From: Lentibacter algarum
Lineage (GTDB): Bacteria; Pseudomonadota; Alphaproteobacteria; Rhodobacterales; Rhodobacteraceae
Reading direction: 5' to 3'
Assembly: GCF_040580765.1 (NCBI RefSeq)
Contig: NZ_CP158687.1
Span: 3,100,001 to 3,164,000 of the forward strand
Length of the DNA: 64,000 bases
In this document: positions 17,130-26,747 of the stretch, piece by piece
Position numbering within the stretch: the first letter of the stretch is position 1
Layout of the letters: each line of letters opens with the position of its first letter
Translations under genes and position numbers: made by a program
The notes under the pieces: generated by a model
The model's database searches: none
What the model was told of the DNA's origin: nothing
Seen by the model: the letters and a program-made list of their open reading frames with translations, nothing else

Positions 17130-18554
17130 TCAACGCCAGCTTCCGAAGCCAAAAATCAAATAGTCGCGTTGATAAGCGTCAGCGACTAGCGCTTCAATTT
17201 CGTCGTCATAGATTTGGGCAAGTGTATAAGGCGTGTCTTCCTGAGGCGTAGGCAGGCTTGCTTCATGCGCCACACCCACCTGCATAGCAAGCGCCGGTAA
17301 ATACGCCTCGAATTCATCTTCGCGCAGCACAAAGTCAGGCAGCGCAAAGTTACCCATGCCCTGCAATATCCCCGCCTGACTGCCCCATGCCGCGTCAGCG
17401 CGCACAGCGGTCTGGTCTGACAGGTTCGCTTTGACAAACCCTAAAAACGCAACGAAGGCCGTGCGATGGTCTTCGAGGCTCCAGCTCGCGTCTGGGCCGT
17501 CCTTCGGGATCGGCAGCTTGTGCACGCGTCGCAATGTCCGCCTGATCTCAGAGTAGCACTTCGGGCCCTTGTTCAATATCCGCTCACAAAATGCGCGGTG
17601 CGCGCGTGGGGCAGGGTGGCGGACCACACTAAAACTTCGGTGGCCTGTATTGGTGCGCATCCATTGGCGCAGTGTTTTCTGGCTAAAGCCGCTTTGAAGC
17701 TCGGTCTCATTCACTCCGTCAAGCGCCGCCATCCACGGCAATACCTCGTCTTCAGGAGCAGAGCGCACGGGCAAAAACAAGAGAGGCGTCTTCGCGCAAG
17801 CCACGTAGCTTGGCACAGCCGCACCGCGCCGCGCCTCAAAATTCGGCGTACGTCCTAGTCCAAAGTGGTCTGTTTTTGCGAGAGAGGCTTCCATCTCCTC
17901 AAAGTTTGCGACTTTCTTAGACAGCGGCTCTGGGTTCTGTCGCTTGAGATTGCGGTCAAGTCGCTCAAGTTTATCTGGCTGCTCAAGGTAGGCGGCCAGA
18001 CCGTTCATGACATCGACATCTTGCAAGTCCTCATAAGCCACATAAAATGCCGTCTGCCCCGTGGTCTGTAGCGCCTTCATCAATTTGAGTTGAAATGCCT
18101 GCAGCGCTTCGAGATGTGCGCCAAACTCCCTTGCATCAAAGACGGCCTTGGCATCTTTGCGCTTGGCGACATTGGTGAGCTTCCATTGCCCCGTTTCCTG
18201 CGCGATTTTCCAGCTCACATAGCTTTCGACAGGGTTGCGTGTCAGAATGATCTTGGCGCAGAGCGGATCGTTTAAAATGTCGTTCAACACCCGTGGTTCG
18301 TGGTCGTGGAAAAAGCGAAAGCCAGCCAAGCCTTGCGCATTTTTGACAGCCTCAATCAAAACATGAGGCTCGCGGTTGCGTGCTTCTTCACTCACGCCAA
18401 GGCAATCTTCGCGGTTGGGATAGCCAATGAAATGTGGATTGAACGCTTCGCCCAAACAGCTGAGGGCAGGGAAGCTGTTAATATTGGCTTCTAGAAAGTT
18501 CGAGCCTGTGCGCATCTCTGCAAAGACAACAAAATAATCAAACCGTTTGCTCAT
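17130..18554 (-). CDS. sulfotransferase with extended C-terminal half
   Basis: The enzyme probably transfers sulfate from PAPS to a glycan. The N-terminal half (1-245) is like Stf0/NodH sulfotransferases: a PAPS 5'-phosphosulfate loop in FAEMRTGSNFLEANI and a 3'-phosphate motif in IILTRNPVESYVSWK. The C-terminal half (250-474) has its own SFSVVRHPAPRAHRAFCER, resembling the 3'-phosphate motif of another sulfotransferase family, but no clear P-loop. It may therefore be a degenerate second domain. It is four bases from the upstream glycosyltransferase gene, and cysQ for PAP removal lies in the same block. Confidence 0.85.
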   Translation of the reverse strand: MSKRFDYFVVFAEMRTGSNFLEANINSFPALSCLGEAFNPHFIGYPNREDCLGVSEEARNREPHVLIEAVKNAQGLAGFRFFHDHEPRVLNDILNDPLCAKIILTRNPVESYVSWKIAQETGQWKLTNVAKRKDAKAVFDAREFGAHLEALQAFQLKLMKALQTTGQTAFYVAYEDLQDVDVMNGLAAYLEQPDKLERLDRNLKRQNPEPLSKKVANFEEMEASLAKTDHFGLGRTPNFEARRGAAVPSYVACAKTPLLFLPVRSAPEDEVLPWMAALDGVNETELQSGFSQKTLRQWMRTNTGHRSFSVVRHPAPRAHRAFCERILNKGPKCYSEIRRTLRRVHKLPIPKDGPDASWSLEDHRTAFVAFLGFVKANLSDQTAVRADAAWGSQAGILQGMGNFALPDFVLREDEFEAYLPALAMQVGVAHEASLPTPQEDTPYTLAQIYDDEIEALVADAYQRDYLIFGFGSWR

Positions 18555-18558
18555 AACG

Positions 18559-20262
18559 CTACTTTTTTACCAAATAAGGTTTCGGGGTGGGCTGCTGCAC
18601 GCCGACAGGATTCCCGACAACAGGGAAATCTCCCATCAGATAGGGGTGCATGCCTTGGTTCTTCAGGTTCTGCAAAAATTGTCCAAATCCCGTCAGATCG
18701 TTCATTTTCGGCGCCTCTGCCAAACGCCGAAGTGATTTAAAGCCGATCTCGTCGATTACGGTTTGCAAATGCTCCATCGGGTTTTCGATGAAGTCTGCCA
18801 TGGTCCAGATCCGTATCCGCGCCTTGGAATGAGGCGAACGCAACACATCCAAAAATTCGCTTTCGATTTTCTGCAGCTCGGCCGCTTCGGTGCGCAGCTC
18901 GCTAAAATTTTTGTTTGAGCGAAATAGGGGCACAGCCCAAGCGCCACTGATCACAGATATCTGGGCGTTTGGATCAGCCGCCATAAGCCATGTTAGGTCT
19001 TGGTTATCTGCAGGTCCAAACTGGAAGCACTGTCGTTCTCCGCGCGTGTTCCATATCAGACTGGTGAGGAAAGCGCGCGGATTGTAGTCACGTACCTCTG
19101 CGCTATCGCTCAACGCACCATTAACGACGCCTTGTTCGCCCGAATAATGCGCCTTGTCCGGTGCAAAAAGATGCCCGTGTACTTTTGCACCCGTTGCCTT
19201 GCCAAACCAGGGCTCAAACTCTTCAAACAAATCTGAAAAGCCTTGAAGTACAGAATACTGCCCTGAAGTCGTTCCATTTTCCCAGCCATGATTGGGGAAG
19301 CGGCTGTGCATGTAGAGGCCGGGTCGCCCGCGTGTTCGACGGTCGACTGCTTTGGCAAAAATGCGGTCAATTTTGCCAGGGTTTGGTTCTGTGCGGTTCG
19401 CGGGGCTGTCTTTTACAGACAGGAACACCTCGTACAAGCGGTTCGCATGGGGCCAGATCTTGCGCGCAACAAAGCAATCGGAGCGGCGTAAAAGCTGCAA
19501 GTGATCGTCGTAAAAAATATGTGGTTTGCCCTGAAAATCAAACTTCGAAAGTGTTAAAGAGCGGCTTTCGATCTTTTGGCTACGTTGACGGGCCAATGTC
19601 TGAAAATAGCTCTCATCAGGGATCCAAACTCGCTTAAAATAGCGATCATATAACTTGCGGTCTGGGTCTTCCAGAATGCTTGAAAGCGTCTGGCGTGTCA
19701 GACACCACCACTGGCTCCCCATATGTGGGGTGATCCCGTTGGGCATCTTGCGGCTAAACCTGAGCCGTCGCTGAAGTTTGACATAACCATCAAACAAAAT
19801 GCGGTGGCGTTTCCAGCTGAAGGGAAACCGCAGGGTAAAGCGTTCTTCGTCAAGCCCACCGACTGTCCAAGGGACATCGGCAGTTGTTGCACTTTCGATG
19901 AAGTCTGTGTTGGGCCGCTCAGCCAGATAGTCAATCAGCTCTTCCACAGGGCGCAAGGGAAGACAGGAGCCGCTAGCAAGATAAACGTGGCGGACATCTG
20001 GAAAGTTCTCCAGCATCTGCTCGCTCGCTTCTTGAGTCGCTGCGACAATACCCCATGTGCCCCACTCACAGCGATGACGGTTGGAAAATCGTATATCCTG
20101 CAGGTCTGACAGTTTTGTCTTAAAGGTGGCGAAGGCCTTGCGGGAAACGGCTTCATCTACGTGAATGACAACAGGGCAGCCCGCGGCGTTCCAATGCCGT
20201 GCAACCTGTTCAGCCCGCTCAAAGGCCGTGTGCACCAGCATGATGATGCCAACGCCGCTCAT
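18559..20262 (-). CDS. core-2/I-branching-type (GT14-like) glycosyltransferase with long C-terminal region
   Basis: The first 280 residues look like a beta-1,6-N-acetylglucosaminyltransferase-type enzyme: IIMLVHTAFERAEQVARHW, VVIHVDEAVS, YLASGSCLPLRP, HMGSQWWCLTR and IPDESYFQTLA. The remaining part (about 300-567), with SRFPNHGWENGTTSGQYS and a YNPRAFLTSLIWNT stretch, is of unknown function. Total length is 567 residues with no membrane segment. It overlaps the upstream glycosyltransferase by four bases and is four bases from the sulfotransferase, suggesting one operon for a sulfated glycan. Confidence 0.8.
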   Translation of the reverse strand: MSGVGIIMLVHTAFERAEQVARHWNAAGCPVVIHVDEAVSRKAFATFKTKLSDLQDIRFSNRHRCEWGTWGIVAATQEASEQMLENFPDVRHVYLASGSCLPLRPVEELIDYLAERPNTDFIESATTADVPWTVGGLDEERFTLRFPFSWKRHRILFDGYVKLQRRLRFSRKMPNGITPHMGSQWWCLTRQTLSSILEDPDRKLYDRYFKRVWIPDESYFQTLARQRSQKIESRSLTLSKFDFQGKPHIFYDDHLQLLRRSDCFVARKIWPHANRLYEVFLSVKDSPANRTEPNPGKIDRIFAKAVDRRTRGRPGLYMHSRFPNHGWENGTTSGQYSVLQGFSDLFEEFEPWFGKATGAKVHGHLFAPDKAHYSGEQGVVNGALSDSAEVRDYNPRAFLTSLIWNTRGERQCFQFGPADNQDLTWLMAADPNAQISVISGAWAVPLFRSNKNFSELRTEAAELQKIESEFLDVLRSPHSKARIRIWTMADFIENPMEHLQTVIDEIGFKSLRRLAEAPKMNDLTGFGQFLQNLKNQGMHPYLMGDFPVVGNPVGVQQPTPKPYLVKK

Positions 20263-21269
20263 GCCCAGTTCCCTTTTGACATCAGGCCAAGAATTTCAAG
20301 CTGTCGCCAGTTGATGTATTTTTCGCTCCACTTGCACCAAAGGTCTGGGTTGTCCTTGAGGCTTTCGGCATAGGCGCGGTATTCTACGCTTGCGGAGTAA
20401 TGCTGCCGCCGTTCAAGCTCTTCGGCGGCCTTCTGAGTGAAGGTGTCGAGGAATTTTGTGTGCAGCAGCACGCCACTGGCTTTCTCCCCGCCCCATTCGT
20501 CATAAACGAGGTTCAAACCGCGTGGCAGCAACATATGGGTCGAGCTGACATAGGTATATTTGCGATCCCACTTCACCAGAGGGATTTTGTTGAGCGCTGG
20601 GGCTTTCTCTGGCTTGTCCTTGAAGAACGTCCGCGCGCGTGGGCCGCCTTGTATCCATAGGTTGCCGAACTTCTTGTTCTTGTTGATCATGTAGTTCCCA
20701 GCGTCAAACCAGCTGGTGATCTCAAGTGGATTTTGCCCCTCTCGGTAAGGCTGCGCATCGATGCGCCCCTTCGGATACATATCCAGAAGCATGGCGCTAA
20801 AGCTCTTAATTGAGCTCGCATCAAGCCAATCGGTCAGCGCTCGGATGGGCCGTGTGTCACAGAATGGATAAACCAGAAACTCATCTGGATCGACAACAAG
20901 CGCCCAATGCCCATGCGCATGTTTCATTTGGAGCCAGTTAAGCCAATCTACGCCAAAGCGAGAGCGTTTATAACTTTTGTCGGTGTGCCAGACAGAAACA
21001 TCAGGCTGCTCCATCAAATATTCCAGCGAGCCATCGCCGCTGTCATTGTCGACAATGAAGAAGTGATCAACGCCTTGGTCGCGATAATATTTGAGAAAAT
21101 AAGGCAGCCGGATCTTCTCGTTGCGCATGGTGGTGAAACAGAGAATATCATCCTGCTTCACTTGCGCGCTTCGGTCTGACATCGCTCTAAGCTCGCGGCG
21201 TTTACGAAACGCGCGAATACGCCAACGTCGGCGTTGCAACCTTAAGCGATATGACTGGACCAAGCCCAA
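20259..21269 (-). CDS. family 2-type glycosyltransferase
   Basis: The 336-residue protein has FTTMRNEKIRLPYFLKYYRD, FFIVDNDSGDGSLEYL and the DxD-type VVDPDEFLVYP, typical of the glycosyltransferase 2 branch common in roseobacters. The N-terminus is strongly basic (SYRLRLQRRRWRIRAFRKRR), which could hold it to the membrane. The start codon is TTG; later ATGs would delete the basic leader. It overlaps the next gene by four bases. Donor and acceptor are unknown. Confidence 0.8.
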   Translation of the reverse strand: MGLVQSYRLRLQRRRWRIRAFRKRRELRAMSDRSAQVKQDDILCFTTMRNEKIRLPYFLKYYRDQGVDHFFIVDNDSGDGSLEYLMEQPDVSVWHTDKSYKRSRFGVDWLNWLQMKHAHGHWALVVDPDEFLVYPFCDTRPIRALTDWLDASSIKSFSAMLLDMYPKGRIDAQPYREGQNPLEITSWFDAGNYMINKNKKFGNLWIQGGPRARTFFKDKPEKAPALNKIPLVKWDRKYTYVSSTHMLLPRGLNLVYDEWGGEKASGVLLHTKFLDTFTQKAAEELERRQHYSASVEYRAYAESLKDNPDLWCKWSEKYINWRQLEILGLMSKGNWA

Positions 21270-21316
21270 CTGCTACCTCACCTCACTGGTTAAAAACGTA
21301 ACTGGGTGTCACTCTC

Positions 21317-22552
21317 TCACGTCTCACTTAAGACGAGGTTGAAATGCGCATCCCATGTCGGCGGGGTGAAGGCTTCTTTTTTAGGCCTTTGTCCTGTCCG
21401 CCTGCTCTCAGCCAACGACAATACTCTTCTGACCCAAAGATAGCTGTCATTCACACTTGCGTAAACGGGAATATCCCCAAGAAGCTCCTTATAAACAGGC
21501 AGCTCGGTGCAAATTACAGGAACACCCCGCGCCGCTGCTTCCAAAACAGGAAGCCCATAGCCTTCCGCAAGGCTGGGGAAGACAATTCCAGCAGCCTCAT
21601 CGAGCAAGGCAGAAATTGCCCCGTCGCTCAGTCCAGAAAGTTCGTGGATAAACCGTCCCTTGAGCCGTGAATTCTCTAGGCGGAAGAAACATTCGTCGTT
21701 CTTCCAGCCTCTCTGCCCACAGATCAGAAGTTGTGGCATATCTTGGGGTGGAACCTGTTTTTCCATCTGTTCCCAGACATCGATCAACAGGAGATGGTTT
21801 TTGCGTGGTTCAATCGTGCCAACACAAAGAAAATAAGGCTCCTCAAACGGCAGTCCTTTTGGAAGTGCAGTTTTGTCTGGCTCCGCCATATCCACCCCAA
21901 GATGCGCAACCATGCCTTGTGGCACACGCCCGATCTTGGCCAATTGCAATTCCGTCGCCGTTTGTGTGGCGCGCGAATTATAGATCACAAGGTCCGCTTT
22001 TGCGGAAACACGCCCCAAGAAAAGCTTGAAGCGTTCCACTGATCCATCACGCTGAAAATGTGGGAGATCCAGTGGAATTGTGTCATGCACAAACACGACA
22101 ATTTTGCCACCGCGCAGTGCTTTTACGCCCATCGTTACATAGTCGGTTAGGTTGCTATGGCCTGTGTTGAAATAGGCCGTTCTGTCAGGCAAATGTCGCT
22201 TGAGCATCCGTCCCAAGCCGCGTCGTGTGCATCGCGCAACAGCAAGCTTTCGGGCATCTGTCAAAGCACGCTGAAGCTCTGGCGGTAATTTGGAAAAGAT
22301 TTTGGCCAAGCGGCTCGCAGGACCCCAAGATATATCACCGTCAATCTTGGCAGCGAGTTTTTGCATCCCGCTTTCATCCAATAGCAAAAAGCCGAGTGGC
22401 GTGCGGATCAGCCCGAAAGCAGGGACATTGCTAGTGATCAGCGCGTCGAGGTAAGCGCGCTCTACTCTGTCAACGCCCGTTAAGACCCTTCCTGCGCGGC
22501 TGAGAAGTCGCGACAGGTCCAAAAGTCGTGCCGAGGGGCGCTCACTTTTCAT
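21317..22552 (-). CDS. family 1 (GT-B) glycosyltransferase
   Basis: The 411-residue protein has the mannosyltransferase-like middle LCVGTIEPRKNHLLLIDVW (near 240) and the GT-B donor-site pattern GIVFPSLAEGYGLPVLEAAA, with the usual E-x7-E spacing. The true start is taken as ATG 22550-22552 (MKSERPSAR), overlapping the galE stop by eleven bases. The open frame runs another 85 codons upstream but only inside galE. Part of the polysaccharide block. The sugar transferred is unknown. Confidence 0.88.
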   Translation of the reverse strand: MKSERPSARLLDLSRLLSRAGRVLTGVDRVERAYLDALITSNVPAFGLIRTPLGFLLLDESGMQKLAAKIDGDISWGPASRLAKIFSKLPPELQRALTDARKLAVARCTRRGLGRMLKRHLPDRTAYFNTGHSNLTDYVTMGVKALRGGKIVVFVHDTIPLDLPHFQRDGSVERFKLFLGRVSAKADLVIYNSRATQTATELQLAKIGRVPQGMVAHLGVDMAEPDKTALPKGLPFEEPYFLCVGTIEPRKNHLLLIDVWEQMEKQVPPQDMPQLLICGQRGWKNDECFFRLENSRLKGRFIHELSGLSDGAISALLDEAAGIVFPSLAEGYGLPVLEAAARGVPVICTELPVYKELLGDIPVYASVNDSYLWVRRVLSLAESRRTGQRPKKEAFTPPTWDAHFNLVLSET

Positions 22553-23525
22553 AATGCCCGCTCTGATGCCACATCCACGCATCAGCCACCATTTCTTCGA
22601 GGTTCGAGCGCTGGGGGCGCCAGCCAAGTTCTTCTTCAGCACGCTTTGATCCAGAAACAAGCTTGGTGCAGTCCCCCGCGCGTCGCGGCCCTTCGGTGCA
22701 AGGCACAGGCTTCCCGGTGACTTCAGCTGCGCGATCCATAACCTCACGCACGGAAAACCCTGCGCCAGTGCCGAGATTGAACACGCGGCTTCCTTTGCCC
22801 TCGGCAAGCCACTTCAGGCCCAAAACATGTGCATCGACCAGATCGCAGACATGCACATAGTCGCGTATGCAGGTTCCGTCTGGCGTGTCGTAATCTGTCC
22901 CAAAGATCGTCAGCGCCGCGCGCTTCCCGTCAATTGCATCAAGGATCAGCGGGATAAGGTGGGTCTCAGGTTGGTGGTACTCGCCCACGTCGCCCTCTGG
23001 GTCCGCCCCTGCCACATTAAAGTAGCGAAAAATAACACTCTCGATCCCGTCACTGGCGCCAAAGTCGCTCAACATATCCTCAATCGCGCGCTTGCTAGCG
23101 CCATAGGCGTTGATGGGTAGCTGCGCGCTCTGCTCATTGAGGACAACATTGTCTTGGTCGCCGTATGTGGCACAAGTTGAGCTAAAGACAAACCGCTTAC
23201 AGCCCGCTGCTGCTGCGGCCTCGATCAGGTTAAGAGAGCCTCCAGCGTTGTTGAGCCAGTATTTCCCTGGAATTTGCATGCTCTCGCCCACTTGGCTCAG
23301 CGCTGCAAAATGCATCACTGCCACAGGCCGGTAGGCGGCAAACACTTCATCAAGCCGTGCACGATCCAAGAGATCACCGCGCTCAAACGGACCAAACTTC
23401 ACAGCGTCTTCCCAGCCTGTAACAAGGCTGTCAAATGTAACTGGGTTGAAGCCAGCCGCCCTCAAAGCTTTGCAGGCGTGCGAGCCAATATAGCCCGCGC
23501 CACCTGTGACAAGTACGTTATCCAA
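22542..23525 (-). CDS. galE: UDP-glucose 4-epimerase
   Basis: GalE interconverts UDP-glucose and UDP-galactose, supplying donors for the nearby glycosyltransferases. It is a 327-residue extended short-chain dehydrogenase with NAD-binding GGAGYIGSH (8-16), a catalytic Ser/Thr in VFSSTCATYG and the YxxxK pair Tyr141/Lys145 (AYGASKRAIED). It lies 15 bases downstream of galU. UDP-glucuronate or other 4-epimerase specificity cannot be excluded from sequence alone. Confidence 0.93.
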   Translation of the reverse strand: MDNVLVTGGAGYIGSHACKALRAAGFNPVTFDSLVTGWEDAVKFGPFERGDLLDRARLDEVFAAYRPVAVMHFAALSQVGESMQIPGKYWLNNAGGSLNLIEAAAAAGCKRFVFSSTCATYGDQDNVVLNEQSAQLPINAYGASKRAIEDMLSDFGASDGIESVIFRYFNVAGADPEGDVGEYHQPETHLIPLILDAIDGKRAALTIFGTDYDTPDGTCIRDYVHVCDLVDAHVLGLKWLAEGKGSRVFNLGTGAGFSVREVMDRAAEVTGKPVPCTEGPRRAGDCTKLVSGSKRAEEELGWRPQRSNLEEMVADAWMWHQSGHYEK

Positions 23526-23540
23526 AGTTCACCTCGGCTG

Positions 23541-24437
23541 TTATTCTGCCGCTTTTCGGGTGTCGTTCACCACGTGCTGCAGGTATCCCATCAAATCGTC
23601 GCGCAGCTCTGGGCGGTCGAGCCCAAAAGACACGGTCGCCTGAAGAAAGCCTGATTTAGACCCGCAGTCAAACCGCTGACCCTGAAAACGGTAGCCATAG
23701 ACGGGGCGACCTTCTTGGATTTCGTCGGCGATCCCGTCGGTCAGTTGGATTTCTCCGCCCGCGCCCGATTTCTTTTTGTTGAGATTTCTCAGAACATCTG
23801 GAGTCAGGATATAGCGGCCAATCACAGCAAGATTTGATGGAGCCTTATCGACGTCAGGCTTTTCAACCATGCCTTTCACACTCACACGTGCGCCCATATC
23901 TTCGGCTACATCCAGAATACCGTAAGCGCTTGTTTGCGACTGAGGCACTTCCATTGCCGCGACCATACACCCGGGGTTCTCTTCATAAGCTTCTACCATT
24001 TGCTGCAAGCAAGGCTTTTCTGCCGCGATAACATCGTCTGGTAGGATTACAGCAAAAGGTTCGTTAGAGATAAGTCGGCGCGCACACCATACCGCATGAC
24101 CAAGACCAAGTGCCTTGTGCTGGCGGATATAGGCGATCGCACCACTTTCCATGTTTGTGGATTGCAAAATTTCGAGAAGTTCGTCTTTGCCCTTTTTGCG
24201 CAGCGTTTGCTCAAGCTGTGGGGCTTCATCGAAATAATCTTCAAGCGCGCCTTTGCCTCGCGAGGTGACAAAGATAAATTCTTTGATCCCAGCGGCGCGC
24301 GCTTCGTCAATTGCATATTGGATAAGCGGTCGGTCCACCAAGGTCATAATTTCCTTGGGAACAGACTTTGTAGCAGGGAGAAAACGCGTCCCCAGTCCCG
24401 CTACAGGAAAAATAGCTTTTGTAATTTTTTTCTTCAT
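23541..24437 (-). CDS. galU: UTP-glucose-1-phosphate uridylyltransferase
   Basis: GalU makes UDP-glucose from UTP and glucose-1-phosphate. The 298-residue enzyme has AIFPVAGLGTRFLPATKSVPKE (nucleotide loop, shown in part, 9-30), PLIQYAIDEA, VILPDDVI and GMVEKP, all typical. It is the first gene of the leftward galU-galE-glycosyltransferase series, 155 bases downstream of the preceding gene with a direct repeat in its promoter region. Confidence 0.96.
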   Translation of the reverse strand: MKKKITKAIFPVAGLGTRFLPATKSVPKEIMTLVDRPLIQYAIDEARAAGIKEFIFVTSRGKGALEDYFDEAPQLEQTLRKKGKDELLEILQSTNMESGAIAYIRQHKALGLGHAVWCARRLISNEPFAVILPDDVIAAEKPCLQQMVEAYEENPGCMVAAMEVPQSQTSAYGILDVAEDMGARVSVKGMVEKPDVDKAPSNLAVIGRYILTPDVLRNLNKKKSGAGGEIQLTDGIADEIQEGRPVYGYRFQGQRFDCGSKSGFLQATVSFGLDRPELRDDLMGYLQHVVNDTRKAAE

Positions 24438-24492
24438 GGCCCCAACTCTTCAATATACTGCGCGTCTTTTGGTGCGCGCCATTAGGCCGAAC

Positions 24493-24512
24493 CATGACAC
24501 AAAAACATGACA
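24493..24512 (-). promoter_or_regulatory. direct repeat upstream of galU
   Basis: CATGACA occurs twice with a 13-base period (24493-24499 and 24506-24512), about 56-75 bases before the galU start. On the galU sense strand this reads TGTCATG twice. A tandem regulator site is plausible; no regulator gene is nearby to pair with it. Confidence 0.35.
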
Positions 24513-24592
24513 AGATGTATAGCTTGGTTTTTAAAAAAGAAATAATAAGCCCATTTTTTCCATAATGTGGCGAATTTGTTAACATTTAAAGT

Positions 24593-25810
24593 TCAGCCGC
24601 GAGCCAGCCTGACACGCTCCTGTTCACGCCTGACACGGGATCGTAGTCGGTTGAGTTGAAACAGTGGCTCATCGCGTGTCGCCCTGCCAAATAGCCCGCC
24701 GCTTTGCTCCCAATAGCCTGCCACATCATAGCGAACATGGTGAAAACGGGTGTTCCAGGAGAAGAGATAGAGCGAGACATTCGCCCCCTGTGCTGCAAGT
24801 TGTGCGGCTTTCTTACGAAGCTTTTTGCCTTGCCAAAAGCGTCCAGCTACAGTCACGCCGCCACTGCGATCTGGCAAAAAAGGCTTGAAATCAGACGGAT
24901 GATGTAACGTATCCGGATATTGCCCAAAAGCGCGTACGGCTCCTGCCTCAAATCCGGCCTCAAGGCTCTGCATAACGCCCGCCGCTTCGCTCTCGCTCAT
25001 AAGGTCGCGGCTCACTTGGTCAGCCAGCCGTTCTGCCTGTTCCTCAACCATCTCAGAACAGCGTGGTTCAAGCGGATGTCCGTTCTTACGAAGCAAGAGT
25101 ACAGTGCTTGCTCCTACATCAAACAAGTCTGTTACCGTCCTGTCGGCCTTGCGTCGTGTGCTGGCCTTGTAGGCGTGGTGGACTTCAGCGCTGGGGCATA
25201 GCGCGGTCTTGTGGTGCGTACCCCCTATCCGCAAGTTGAGATCGGTTTCATCCAGATAAAAGTGGAACCCTTCATCAAACCCACCGAGCGCTACAAGAAC
25301 ATCACGCCGCACAGCCATGTTCGTGCCCTCGGTCTTCACAGCAAAACCAGCCTTTGTTTGGGGGATAAACGAATTGCTGTTTTCGGCGGCAAGCGTCTCC
25401 GTCCGCCCAGCGCCGTCCACTTGCCGAGCAGTCCATTGAAACGAAATGCCGTTGCGCCCACGCACATACCCGCCCGTGCAGATCACTTCAGGCAGTTTAA
25501 ATCCTGACACCAGATGATGCAGCCATAACGGTTCAGCCGCTGCATCATCATCAATAAACGCAATGATCGCGCCTGCTGCCTCGGCCACGCCTTTGTTGCG
25601 TGCGGCGGCAATATTAGGCTCTTCAAAGGCCACAAGCTTGATGCGCCCTGCGTAGGGGCTTTCGCCGACATAAGCACAGGCGGCCAGATCGGCGACAACA
25701 ACAATCTCAAAGGGCTGATATGCTACGCCCGCCAGCGCCGAAAGACACCACAAAAGGCTCTCGGGCCGACCGTGGCTTACAATCACAACGCTGACGGAAG
25801 GCGCTGACAT
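24593..25810 (-). CDS. family 2 glycosyltransferase
   Basis: The 405-residue protein has the classic GT-A start SVVIVSHGRPESLLWCLSAL, EEPNIAAARNKGV, the DxD motif in IIAFIDDDAAAEP and a GGFDEGFHFYLDETDLNLRI acceptor-side segment. The last 120 residues are extra and unassigned. Only one base separates it from cysQ, so the two are cotranscribed. Part of the polysaccharide block; specificity is unknown. Confidence 0.88.
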   Translation of the reverse strand: MSAPSVSVVIVSHGRPESLLWCLSALAGVAYQPFEIVVVADLAACAYVGESPYAGRIKLVAFEEPNIAAARNKGVAEAAGAIIAFIDDDAAAEPLWLHHLVSGFKLPEVICTGGYVRGRNGISFQWTARQVDGAGRTETLAAENSNSFIPQTKAGFAVKTEGTNMAVRRDVLVALGGFDEGFHFYLDETDLNLRIGGTHHKTALCPSAEVHHAYKASTRRKADRTVTDLFDVGASTVLLLRKNGHPLEPRCSEMVEEQAERLADQVSRDLMSESEAAGVMQSLEAGFEAGAVRAFGQYPDTLHHPSDFKPFLPDRSGGVTVAGRFWQGKKLRKKAAQLAAQGANVSLYLFSWNTRFHHVRYDVAGYWEQSGGLFGRATRDEPLFQLNRLRSRVRREQERVRLARG

Positions 25811-25811
25811 A

Positions 25812-26609
25812 TCAGGGAGTTTTCAGCTCTACAGCAGGCGAGTATGCTATGAAAAACGGGTTCGCATACCCTTCCTTACCGTAGACAAGTGGGTCATGTG
25901 TCGCAAAAACAACGACTTTGCCGCCGGCACCATGAAGCACAGCGTGGCCTGCCGCAGTATCCCACTCCATCGTTCGGCCAACGCGCGGGTAAATGTCGGC
26001 CTCGCCCGTCGCCACAAGACAGAACTTCAGGCTTGAGCCCGCGCTCTTGCTGTCCTGAACGGCGTATTTGTTGATGTAGTCGTCCGTTGCCTGATCGCGA
26101 TGCGACTTTGACGCAACAACCATAAGGGCCGAATTGTCGCTCTCGGCCACGCGGATCGCCCGTGTGGTGCCCGCATGTGTCTTTTCAAACGGCCCGTCTT
26201 CTTCAACAGCGCTGCCGTCCGCAAGCGTATAAAACATCCGCTCTTTTGCGGGTGCATAAACAACTCCACGGGTCGGCACACCATTTTCTACATAAGCGAT
26301 ATTCACAGTAAAATCGCCTCGGCGATGTACAAATTCCTTGGTTCCGTCCAGGGGATCAACAATTAGAAAGGTGTCAGCCTGCATGTCGTGTGTTGCCGCC
26401 TGTTCTTCAGTGATCAAAAGCACATCAGGAAAAGCAGCGCGCAGACCCGCTGAGATAATAGCATCTGCGGCTTCGTCAGCCTCTGTGACTGGGCTGTCAT
26501 CAGACTTTGACTTTACCTCAAAGTCGTCACGACCATAGATTTCCATAATCTTGTCACCCGCAACAAGCGCAAGCTCGCGCATCACGTGGGTCAGCTTTTC
26601 GTAGTCCAT
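25812..26609 (-). CDS. cysQ: 3'(2'),5'-bisphosphate nucleotidase
   Basis: CysQ removes the 3' phosphate from PAP, the product left after sulfotransferases use PAPS, and so relieves product inhibition. The 265-residue enzyme is of the inositol monophosphatase superfamily: SPVTEADEAAD (39-49), ITEEQ (66-70) and metal-binding DPLDGTKEF (Asp85, Asp88) followed by WDTAAGHAVL. Its place next to a glycosyltransferase and near a sulfotransferase fits PAP recycling during glycan sulfation. Cysteine synthesis is the housekeeping alternative. Confidence 0.93.
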   Translation of the reverse strand: MDYEKLTHVMRELALVAGDKIMEIYGRDDFEVKSKSDDSPVTEADEAADAIISAGLRAAFPDVLLITEEQAATHDMQADTFLIVDPLDGTKEFVHRRGDFTVNIAYVENGVPTRGVVYAPAKERMFYTLADGSAVEEDGPFEKTHAGTTRAIRVAESDNSALMVVASKSHRDQATDDYINKYAVQDSKSAGSSLKFCLVATGEADIYPRVGRTMEWDTAAGHAVLHGAGGKVVVFATHDPLVYGKEGYANPFFIAYSPAVELKTP

Positions 26610-26747
26610 TTGCTTCAGTCCTTCACTCTTTATGCCTCAGATCACGGTTTTGTTGCTTAGGCCGCTCAGGCCCTTTATGGTATGTGTGTAACGGTTCGGC
26701 AAGAATTGGCGCGTAAAACAAACCGCGTAAGTCAGGGTAGCGAGTAG

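Noticed and set aside
22553-22807. N-terminal extension of the GT-B glycosyltransferase by 85 residues
   Set aside because: The extension lies wholly inside galE and has no glycosyltransferase features; ATG 22550-22552 overlaps the galE stop as expected for coupled genes.
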